Assembly (NCBI GenBank): GCA_030591795.1
Contig: JAUVAJ010000091.1
Coordinates: forward strand, 1-7,064
Direction of reading: 5' to 3'
Length of the DNA: 7,064 nucleotides
Origin: Desulfuromonadales bacterium
GTDB taxonomy: Bacteria > Desulfobacterota > Desulfuromonadia > Desulfuromonadales > UBA2294
Shown: positions 1-4,897 of the stretch, piece after piece
How positions within the stretch are numbered: position 1 is the stretch's first letter
How the letters are laid out: each line of letters opens with the position of its first letter
Made by a program: the position numbers and the translations under genes
The notes under the pieces: generated by a model
What the model saw: only the letters and a program-made list of their open reading frames with translations
The model's database searches: none
Told to the model about the DNA's origin: nothing

Positions 1-774
1 ATAGAAGCCGAAGGCACAGCATCTATAACCCTGCCGACCGGAACCTTCACTATCAGCAAAGCATTTGTAGAAGATCTTGGCACGCACCCTATGACCGAAA
101 CGATCTATGACCTCAAAGCGGCTTTGCTGGTGATGCATTCACCGCTGGACGCAACCGTCGCCATCGACCATGCGGCAAAAATCTATCAGGCCGCGCTGCA
201 TCCGAAGAGTTTTATCACCCTCGATAAGGCCGATCATCTGCTCAGCCGAAAAGATGACGCCCTCTACGCCGGCACGTTGATTGCCGCCTGGAGCCACCGT
301 TATCTCGATCTGCCACCAACCGAGGAAACCGCTGCGCTTGCACTCGACAATCGGGTGACCGCCCGGACCGGCAACACCGGTTTCTATACTGAACTGTTTG
401 CTAATGGCCACGCCCTGATTGCCGATGAGCCGAAAAGTTACGGCGGCACCGAACGCGGCCCCTCGCCCTATGAATATCTGCTGGCCGGGCTCGGCGCCTG
501 TACCAGCATGACCGTGCAGATGTATGCCCGGCACAAAAAGTGGCCGCTCGAAGATGCAGTCGTACGGCTGTCGCACAGTAAGATACACGCCAAGGATTGT
601 GCTGATTGTGAAACAACAACCGGCAAGATCGATCATATTGAACGGGAGCTGGAATTGATTGGCGAGCTTGATGCTGAACAGCGCGAGCGTTTACTTGAGA
701 TTGCTGACCGTTGTCCGGTACATAAGACTCTGCACTGTGAAATCAAGGTAAATACAGCATTAAAAGAAAAGTAA
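1..774 (+). CDS. Bifunctional alpha/beta hydrolase-OsmC family protein (3' part, N-terminus outside window)
   Basis: The frame is open from base 1 to the TAA at 772-774 (257 residues seen), so the ATG at 91 is internal and not the start. The first ~100 residues are the end of an alpha/beta hydrolase: LLVMHSPLD carries the likely catalytic Asp (codon at 148-150) and KADHLL the catalytic His (235-237); the nucleophile Ser must lie upstream. After a short linker an OsmC/Ohr domain follows (about base 350 onward), with the two family cysteines in GACTSMT (Cys codon 499-501) and in DRCPVHKTL (712-714). In OsmC/Ohr proteins this pair reduces organic hydroperoxides at the expense of small thiols or lipoylated proteins. 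Fusions of these two domains are a known protein type of roughly 400 residues, so about 140 residues are missing on the left. What the hydrolase half acts on is unknown. No convincing terminator follows; ppiB begins 87 bases downstream in the same direction. Confidence 0.9.
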   Translation: MEAEGTASITLPTGTFTISKAFVEDLGTHPMTETIYDLKAALLVMHSPLDATVAIDHAAKIYQAALHPKSFITLDKADHLLSRKDDALYAGTLIAAWSHRYLDLPPTEETAALALDNRVTARTGNTGFYTELFANGHALIADEPKSYGGTERGPSPYEYLLAGLGACTSMTVQMYARHKKWPLEDAVVRLSHSKIHAKDCADCETTTGKIDHIERELELIGELDAEQRERLLEIADRCPVHKTLHCEIKVNTALKEK

Positions 775-830
775 ACCTGGGCAGTTGCATCCGCAAGATC
801 GCTGTGCCATCATTACGCCGCAAATTCAGA

Positions 831-836
831 CATAAT
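831..836 (+). promoter_or_regulatory. Possible -10 element of ppiB
   Basis: CATAAT matches the sigma-70 -10 consensus at five of six positions and would start transcription near 843, just ahead of the ppiB ribosome-binding site (AAGGAG, 850-855). No acceptable -35 hexamer lies 16-18 bases upstream, so this is a weak call; ppiB could also be read through from the gene before it. Confidence 0.3.
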
Positions 837-861
837 ACCAACAACACTTAAGGAGTCCTGC

Positions 862-1374
862 ATGAGCACCACAAATCCGAAAGTCCGGATTGAAACATCC
901 GCCGGCGACATCGTTATTGAACTCGACGCCGAAAAAGCACCTATCAGCACTGAAAACTTCCTCGATTATGTCAACGATGGCTTCTATACTGATACTATTT
1001 TTCATCGAGTCATCAAGGACTTCATGGTTCAGGGTGGCGGCATGAACAGTGACCTGAGCCCAAAAAAGACTAAAGAACCGATCAAAAACGAAGCCGACAA
1101 CGGTCTGAGTAATGATCGCGGTACCGTCGCCATGGCCCGTACCCAGATTGTTGACAGCGCTACGGCGCAGTTTTTTATCAACACCGTCGATAACAACTTC
1201 CTGAACCATCAGGCGCCGACACCGCAAGGCTACGGTTATGCTGTCTTTGGCAAGGTCGTTGAGGGGATGGATGTCGTTGACGCTATCCGCGAGGTCAAAA
1301 CCGGCAACCACAACATGCATCAGGATGTTCCACTCGAAGCGATCACGATTCAAGCGACCAGCGTAGTTGAATAG
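862..1374 (+). CDS. ppiB: Cytoplasmic peptidyl-prolyl cis-trans isomerase, cyclophilin type (PpiB)
   Basis: A complete 170-residue cyclophilin, close to the ~164 residues of E. coli PpiB. It catalyses cis-trans isomerisation of Xaa-Pro bonds during protein folding. Visible active-site motifs are FHRV (residues 47-50, with the catalytic Arg49), FMVQGG (54-59), MAR (91-93) and SATAQFFI (99-106); the C-terminal part has [18 protein letters not shown] (123-140) and the NMHQDVP segment typical of the bacterial PpiB branch. The position of the cyclosporin-contacting Trp of human cyclophilin A falls in NNFLNH and is Phe, as in E. coli PpiB, which predicts weak cyclosporin binding. There is no signal peptide, so it is cytosolic. 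The ATG is preceded by AAGGAG at 850-855 with a 6-base spacer. A strong hairpin terminator follows at once, so this is a single gene or the last in its transcript. Confidence 0.96.
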   Translation: MSTTNPKVRIETSAGDIVIELDAEKAPISTENFLDYVNDGFYTDTIFHRVIKDFMVQGGGMNSDLSPKKTKEPIKNEADNGLSNDRGTVAMARTQIVDSATAQFFINTVDNNFLNHQAPTPQGYGYAVFGKVVEGMDVVDAIREVKTGNHNMHQDVPLEAITIQATSVVE

Positions 1375-1378
1375 CAAG

Positions 1379-1412
1379 AAGGGGATCGGCTACAGCCGGT
1401 CCCCTTTGCTTT
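1379..1412 (+). terminator. Rho-independent terminator of ppiB, probably bidirectional
   Basis: Arms 1379-1390 and 1395-1406 form a 12-bp stem (AAGGGGATCGGC with GCCGGTCCCCTT, one T-G wobble) closed by a TACA tetraloop, followed by a T-rich run up to 1412. It starts five bases after the ppiB stop. On the minus strand the same stem is followed by TTCTTGCT and lies about 60 bases after the convergent yehS stop, so it can serve both genes. Confidence 0.9.
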
Positions 1413-1465
1413 AAAGTCTTAAATCCTCTGGCCATGCCCATGGTCAATCTGCACTGATCAACCTA

Positions 1466-1951
1466 TCAAGCATCAAGCTCCGGCTCCGTACTGTCAACGC
1501 GAAACTTCAACTGCAACCCTTTTAGAAAATTGCGCAGGATCTGATCTTTACACTGCCGATAATGCTTGTGGCCCGGCCTGCGAAAAAAAGCACTCAGTTC
1601 GTGTTTACTTAAACGAAATTGCGCCAGATCCATAATCTCCAGGATATCTTCATCCTTCATATTCAGCGCAATTTTCAGTTTCCGAAAAATGATGTTGTTA
1701 TTTATGCGGTTCTCCGGCTCAGGTTGTGGCCCATCTTTTTTTCCACGTTTATCATTGATCAAGCCATTCAAAAAGAGCGCTAACTGTCTGTCGTTACACT
1801 CTTGATATGCAGGATCCTCTTCCTTTTTTAACCAATCGCTGATCTCACCCCGTGTGACCTGATGATCGGCCAGGCCAAACAGGGCAATCATTTTCGCATC
1901 GTTGAAATCGAAAACATAACGGATACGCCGCAAAATATCGTTATTGGTCAC
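1466..1951 (-). CDS. yehS: DUF1456 family protein, YehS-like
   Basis: A 161-residue protein made of two copies of the DUF1456 helical domain: residues 2-70 (TNNDILRRIRY to LNGLINDKRG) and 83-150 (INNNIIFRKLKIAL to LRNFLKGLQL). The paired signatures NNDILRRIR / NNNIIFRKLK and LALFLNGL / LRNFLKGL show the internal duplication. It resembles E. coli YehS in length, in the NDILR opening and in the central PE.RINNN linker. The biochemical role of the family is not established, and nothing here shows one; it is soluble, without signal peptide or membrane segment. The start is GTG at 1951, chosen because GGAG lies seven bases upstream (minus strand, 1959-1962) and the repeat begins at residue 2; no ATG fits. 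The gene converges on ppiB and follows the methyltransferase in the same direction, with a strong inverted repeat in between. I see no clear promoter of its own. Confidence 0.9.
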   Translation of the reverse strand: MTNNDILRRIRYVFDFNDAKMIALFGLADHQVTRGEISDWLKKEEDPAYQECNDRQLALFLNGLINDKRGKKDGPQPEPENRINNNIIFRKLKIALNMKDEDILEIMDLAQFRLSKHELSAFFRRPGHKHYRQCKDQILRNFLKGLQLKFRVDSTEPELDA

Positions 1952-1958
1952 AACTATA

Positions 1959-1962
1959 CTCC
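1959..1962 (-). promoter_or_regulatory. Ribosome-binding site selecting the GTG start of yehS
   Basis: GGAG on the minus strand, within GGATGGAG, sits seven bases before GTG 1951-1949. It decides the start, because the frame remains open further upstream but has no ATG there. Confidence 0.7.
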
Positions 1963-1993
1963 ATCCATTAACTTCAGCATTAATTCAACAGGA

Positions 1994-2027
1994 ACAAAGG
2001 GACAGGCTAAAACCTGTCCCTTTGTTA
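1994..2027 (-). terminator. Perfect 14-bp inverted repeat, terminator of the methyltransferase gene or REP-like element
   Basis: AACAAAGGGACAGG (1994-2007) and its exact reverse complement (2014-2027) flank a 6-base loop. The hairpin begins 25 bases after the methyltransferase stop. On the minus strand the G/C stem GGGACAGG-CCTGTCCC is followed by TTTGTT, the form of an intrinsic terminator, with a complementary A-rich lead, so it would work in either direction. The perfect symmetry out to the A/T ends, and a core that I recall from REP-type palindromes tied to RAYT transposases, leave open that it is a dispersed repeat doing a terminator's job. Confidence 0.8.
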
Positions 2028-2052
2028 AAATACGCAACTGTTAATTTCGGAA

Positions 2053-2841
2053 TCAGCTTTCAGGTCGGGTCGCAAACACCAGTAATTTTTCGTCAGTATA
2101 ACTTTCAACATCACCGGCAAAAATCTCAATCTTGAAATACTCCTGAATATGCTCCGGAGCGTTAACAAAATATTCATTCAATCGGCTTACGCCGTCGTCA
2201 TCCAGTCCGGCCCGGCGTGCCCACTTCTGAAAATCATGGGTTTTTGGAAAGACTGCGGTCTTCTGAACCACGAAACCGGCATCCTCAACCATCTGCGTCC
2301 ATTGTTGGCGAGTATAAGCCTGCACATGGGTCGGATCGCGCATCGCTTCCATCTTCTGATAAAAAGCTGAAATCTCCGGATCCTCCGGCAGCAAGGTGTC
2401 GATCACTGCGATCCGACTGGCCTTGCGGCGCAACACTCGGTAAAACTCACGCAAAGCTTTCGGCACATCAGGAAAATGGTGTGGTGCAATTCGGCAAGTG
2501 ATTATTGTGAACGAGCCAGAGGGAAACGGCAGATCTTCGGCATCGGCAACCCGGAAGACGATGTTGTCGGCGTCAGTCTCATCTCCGATATACTCCTGGG
2601 CTTTTTTCAGCATCTGCATGGTCAAATCTGACGCGACCACACTGCGCACCAGCGGCGAAAAGAAAAGCGCTGTATGCCCGCCTCCGGTGGCGACATCGAG
2701 CAACAGGTCATCTGCATTCGGCTTTAAAAATTCAACCGCCGCCTCCAGGTCTTTCCCGCCGGAGAAGCCGCTATCTTTAATATACCCCTTTGCATTCCGG
2801 GTAAACTGCTCAATCACCCGATCTTTGATCCCTTTTGCCAT
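2053..2841 (-). CDS. Class I SAM-dependent methyltransferase (UbiE/YcgJ-like)
   Basis: A complete 262-residue Rossmann-fold methyltransferase. Motif I, which binds S-adenosylmethionine, is LLLDVATGGGHTAL (residues 46-59); the acidic residue that normally contacts the ribose is Asp72 in VVASDLT; motif III is RVADAEDLPFP (97-107) with Asp100 near the adenine; CRIAPHHFPD (116-125) is the post-motif loop and AVIDTLLPEDP (145-155) follows. The C-terminal ~90 residues (HVQAYTRQQW, EDAGFVV, then a helical tail) form the substrate side. Small-molecule methylation is likely from this architecture, but the substrate cannot be read from sequence and the neighbours give no pathway. The start is supported by GGAG six bases before the ATG. 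It is read leftward from an extended -10 promoter near 2891 and ends before the hairpin at 1994-2027. It is divergent from the permease, with 257 bases between starts. Confidence 0.88.
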   Translation of the reverse strand: MAKGIKDRVIEQFTRNAKGYIKDSGFSGGKDLEAAVEFLKPNADDLLLDVATGGGHTALFFSPLVRSVVASDLTMQMLKKAQEYIGDETDADNIVFRVADAEDLPFPSGSFTIITCRIAPHHFPDVPKALREFYRVLRRKASRIAVIDTLLPEDPEISAFYQKMEAMRDPTHVQAYTRQQWTQMVEDAGFVVQKTAVFPKTHDFQKWARRAGLDDDGVSRLNEYFVNAPEHIQEYFKIEIFAGDVESYTDEKLLVFATRPES

Positions 2842-2890
2842 ACGTGTCTCCAGTACTCACAAATTAACGCATCACTTGCGTGTTGTCCGA

Positions 2891-2899
2891 ATTATACCA
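2891..2899 (-). promoter_or_regulatory. Extended -10 promoter of the methyltransferase gene
   Basis: On the minus strand TGGTATAAT is a perfect -10 hexamer with the TG extension. It would start transcription near 2884, giving a leader of about 43 bases with GGAG ahead of the ATG at 2841. The -35 position (CAAGCA) is poor, as is common for extended -10 promoters. Confidence 0.65.
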
Positions 2900-2916
2900 C
2901 TATGAATTAAAAATGC

Positions 2917-2945
2917 TTGCACAGAATTTAGCTGTACGGTATGAA
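2917..2945 (+). promoter_or_regulatory. Possible promoter of the permease gene
   Basis: TTGCAC (2917-2922) and TATGAA (2940-2945) are 17 bases apart and would start transcription near 2952, leaving a leader of about 147 bases. Both boxes match consensus only partly (three and four of six). It overlaps the back of the divergent methyltransferase promoter. A second weak candidate is TTGATC at 3027-3032, which lacks a good -10. Confidence 0.35.
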
Positions 2946-2950
2946 TTCTG
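2922..2950. repeat. Spaced inverted repeat in the divergent promoter region (possible operator)
   Basis: CAGAATT (2922-2928) and AATTCTG (2944-2950) are exact 7-bp inverted arms 15 bases apart. They straddle the spacer and -10 of the candidate permease promoter, where a dimeric repressor could bind. There is no regulator gene beside it, and a chance 7-bp pair in AT-rich DNA is possible. Confidence 0.3.
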
Positions 2951-3082
2951 CGCACCGGCTGCCAAACTGGTACAGCATTTGCTCTTGTTGTAACCTGATC
3001 GAAACAAACAAACGAAACAGATAGTTTTGATCATGATTACTGTCAGGCACGCAATATCAACTGACAAATTCTTAACGCTTTG

Positions 3083-3088
3083 AAGGAG
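3083..3088 (+). promoter_or_regulatory. Ribosome-binding site fixing the permease start at ATG 3099
   Basis: AAGGAG lies 10 bases before ATG 3099 but only one base before the in-frame TTG at 3090. The TTG is therefore too close to be used and the longer form of the protein is unlikely. Confidence 0.8.
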
Positions 3089-3098
3089 TTTGACGTCG

Positions 3099-4088
3099 AT
3101 GGAAGGTTTTATACCAGGATTTATCGATCTGGCCAGTAAATTGTGGCACGAGTTTGTCTATGTTCTGCCGTACCTGGCCTTTGGCGTTTTTCTCGAAGCG
3201 GTCATTCGAACCTTTAAGTGGCACGTCAAAATCCGCAAAGTCCTGACTCATTTCGGTATTTACTCTATCCTGCTCGCCACCCTACTTGGCGTTGCCAGTC
3301 CACTCTGCGCCTGCGCAACCCTGCCATTGGTTATTTCACTGTTGCTCGGTGGCCTGCCGTTGGCACCGGCAATGGCGCTACTGGTCGCTTCCCCGCTGAT
3401 GAGTCCTGCTTCATACACCAGTCTGTCGAAAATGCTCGGCATACAATGGGCAACCTTGATTGTCGTTTGCGCTGTCAGCCTCGGCCTGTTTGCCGGCTTC
3501 CTGACCCATTTTCTGCGCCGCTACGGGTTCAATGAAGAAGAGTTGTTCCGCAAAGAGCTGCCAAAAGGGGATTTTCACGATCCGGACTATCCGGTTGAAC
3601 AATTGCGCTGTGAATGCGGGCAGCAACTATCACACCGGGTCGATCGCTGCACGCATAACAAGTTTTATGTGTTTCTGGCCCGGTTCTGGGAAGGACTGTT
3701 CAAGATCGGCAAGTTTGTCCTGCTCGGTCTGGTGATTGAAGTCGTAGCCTCACATTTTATTCCCAACCTCTGGATCACCAACCTGCTGTCGAACGAGGGT
3801 GCCCTGAATACGGTCGGACTGCTGTTCGCCACCATCCCGTTGCACCTGCCACAGCTGACGGCAGCGGCGATGGTCTTCGGTTTTTATCTGCCTGATCCGG
3901 GACAACTGATACCGCTGGCCAAAGGACCCGGAATTGCCATACTGGTCGGTGGCCCGGTCACAGCCTTGCCGGTAATGGCCATTTTTATATCGATGTTTAA
4001 AAAGCGTGTACTGTTTCTCTACCTCGGGCTATGCATAGTCGGCACCCTGACTCTGGCGACAATCTTTTCGATCTTCCCACCATTCTAA
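3099..4088 (+). CDS. PF03773-like (ArsP/SO_0444-type) membrane permease, putative metal or metalloid exporter
   Basis: A 329-residue polytopic inner-membrane protein with about eight hydrophobic segments: ~17-37, 54-85, 86-106, 117-138, 203-222, 236-262, 276-300 and 304-327. The family hallmark is in the first half: SPLCACATLPLVISLLLGG (67-85, Cys70 and Cys72) followed by ASPLMSPASY (97-106). The second half has a related segment ending in GGPVTALPVM (284-293) without cysteines, in line with the two-repeat build of these transporters. Between the halves is a hydrophilic loop (~139-198) with C171, C173, H179, C184 and H186, a plausible soft-metal site. Known relatives export organoarsenicals (ArsP) or Cu/Zn-type ions (SO_0444); the substrate here is inferred only as a class. 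Unlike many relatives it has no ArsR-type regulator or small metal-binding partner alongside. It is likely monocistronic; its stop overlaps that of the convergent gene by four bases. Confidence 0.82.
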   Translation: MEGFIPGFIDLASKLWHEFVYVLPYLAFGVFLEAVIRTFKWHVKIRKVLTHFGIYSILLATLLGVASPLCACATLPLVISLLLGGLPLAPAMALLVASPLMSPASYTSLSKMLGIQWATLIVVCAVSLGLFAGFLTHFLRRYGFNEEELFRKELPKGDFHDPDYPVEQLRCECGQQLSHRVDRCTHNKFYVFLARFWEGLFKIGKFVLLGLVIEVVASHFIPNLWITNLLSNEGALNTVGLLFATIPLHLPQLTAAAMVFGFYLPDPGQLIPLAKGPGIAILVGGPVTALPVMAIFISMFKKRVLFLYLGLCIVGTLTLATIFSIFPPF

Positions 4089-4768
4089 TCAAAAGGCGGA
4101 GGATCCGCCTCTGATTTCGTCTCCCCCACAGCCAGCGCGGCCTGTTCTTCGACTCCGGCCAGATCGGCAATCAGGTTATCGAGAAACGGCCTGTGTTTGA
4201 CGTAGATCTCACCCATCGACTCCAGGCTTGTCTGCAGTCTCCGGGCGGCGCTGAGTGAAACTCTGGAATGACGCAAGGTTGTGGTGATCAGCTCTTCTTT
4301 AGCCCGCGTCACCTCCTGAAACTGTTTACGCACCACCGGCAGGCTTCGATCATCCTCCACCACCGCTTCTCGTAACGCCTGATACTGCTCAGGTTCAAAT
4401 GATTCCTCTTCCTGCGCCCGTCGCAACAGATCGACACTCCGGTAATCGGGTAGCGGTTGCAACCCTTCCTTGCGTGCCAGCACCCCCGGTTCTTCACGCT
4501 CGAGAAACTTATAGGCCATGGTCAGTTTTTCAGCGGTCGCTTTGCGAATACGAATTTCAAGGCTGCAATAATCGCCAAACGAGTCGTAGCCCCAATCGCG
4601 AAACAGGCTGCGCTGACTGACATTGACCAGCCGCTCGCCGAGCTCTGCCCATGATGCCTTGAACTGTTTCGCTGTCGCCAGCACCCGATAACGATCAGAT
4701 TCTGGTGTAAGCTCCTGCATCAACTGCTCGATATATTTTTCAGCTTTGGTCTGTTTGACTTCATTCAT
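4085..4768 (-). CDS. Conserved-looking protein of unknown function, 227 residues
   Basis: I do not recognise a named family. The protein is soluble, highly charged and mostly helical, with no signal peptide or membrane segment. The best marked block is residues 33-92: a helix with KASWAELGERL (38-48), then LFRDWGYDSFGDYCSLEIRIRKATAEKLTMAYKFLE (55-90). The pattern W-G-Y-x-S-F-x-D-Y-C-x-x-E followed by a basic turn and second helix recalls helix-turn-helix-like segments seen in plasmid or ParB-type DNA-binding proteins, so nucleic-acid binding is a possibility, not a call. Residues 110-200 are further helices rich in Arg and Glu (RAQEEESFEPEQYQALREAV; HSRVSLSAARRLQTSLESM); the tail is acidic and Pro-rich. 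The start is supported by CAGGAG seven bases before the ATG. It is divergent from the phosphatase-like gene and converges on the permease. Normal codon use and the good ribosome-binding site support a real gene. Confidence 0.8.
   Translation of the reverse strand: MNEVKQTKAEKYIEQLMQELTPESDRYRVLATAKQFKASWAELGERLVNVSQRSLFRDWGYDSFGDYCSLEIRIRKATAEKLTMAYKFLEREEPGVLARKEGLQPLPDYRSVDLLRRAQEEESFEPEQYQALREAVVEDDRSLPVVRKQFQEVTRAKEELITTTLRHSRVSLSAARRLQTSLESMGEIYVKHRPFLDNLIADLAGVEEQAALAVGETKSEADPPPFD
4091..4110 (-). terminator. Possible terminator inside the 3' end of the 227-residue gene
   Basis: AGGCGGA and TCCGCCT form a perfect 7-bp stem with a 3-base loop (4094-4110). On the minus strand TTTTGATT follows, and outer ATCA/TGAT can pair around a bulge. 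The stem lies within the last codons (ADPPP) of the gene, so transcripts would end right at its stop codon. On the plus strand only CTGATTT follows, a poor tail for the permease transcript. Confidence 0.4.
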
Positions 4769-4868
4769 AATTACGCTCCTGAAATTTTATCGGTGCAGAT
4801 TACCACAAGCATCCAAAGAGGTCTTGAGCAAACTCAAATCTGACGACTTTTTCAAGTTATCGCGCAAA

Positions 4869-4897
4869 TAGCATTAGCATGTTACAATCAGTAGCAT
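4869..4897 (+). promoter_or_regulatory. Triple TAGCAT repeat with extended -10, candidate leaderless promoter
   Basis: TAGCAT occurs at 4869-4874, 4875-4880 and 4892-4897, the third including the AT of the start codon. Between the second and third copies is TGTTACAAT (4880-4888; its first T ends repeat two), an extended -10 with a five-of-six hexamer. Initiation seven bases on falls at 4895-4896, at the ATG itself. There is no Shine-Dalgarno sequence and no -35 match. The repeats could be a binding site for a regulator of one or both divergent genes. Confidence 0.45.

Noticed and set aside
139..636. Open frame antisense to the OsmC fusion gene (165 codons)
   Set aside because: Shadow of the real coding frame; low-complexity Gly/Ala/Arg-rich peptide and no start signals.
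91..774. ATG at 91 as the start of a separate OsmC protein
   Set aside because: The frame is open to base 1 and the residues around 91 are still inside the alpha/beta hydrolase domain, with its catalytic Asp and His just downstream; there is no ribosome-binding site before 91.
826..1377. Long open frame antisense to ppiB (183 codons)
   Set aside because: It mirrors a certain cyclophilin gene, has no ribosome-binding site, and its peptide has no recognisable features.
2498..2905. Plus-strand open frame over the methyltransferase 5' end
   Set aside because: It is antisense to motif I of a well-supported gene and has no ribosome-binding site or sensible protein features.
3041..3066. TGTCAG...CTGACA inverted pair upstream of the permease
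   Set aside because: Just 6 bp per arm with a 14-base spacer, and no agreement with a promoter element; likely chance.
3090..3098. TTG at 3090 as the permease start
   Set aside because: It is one base from the AAGGAG, too close for initiation; ATG 3099 has correct spacing.
4824..4837. TTGAG-CAAA-CTCAA dyad between the unknown gene and the phosphatase-like gene
   Set aside because: A 5-bp stem with no nearby promoter boxes on either strand; too short to call an operator or terminator.
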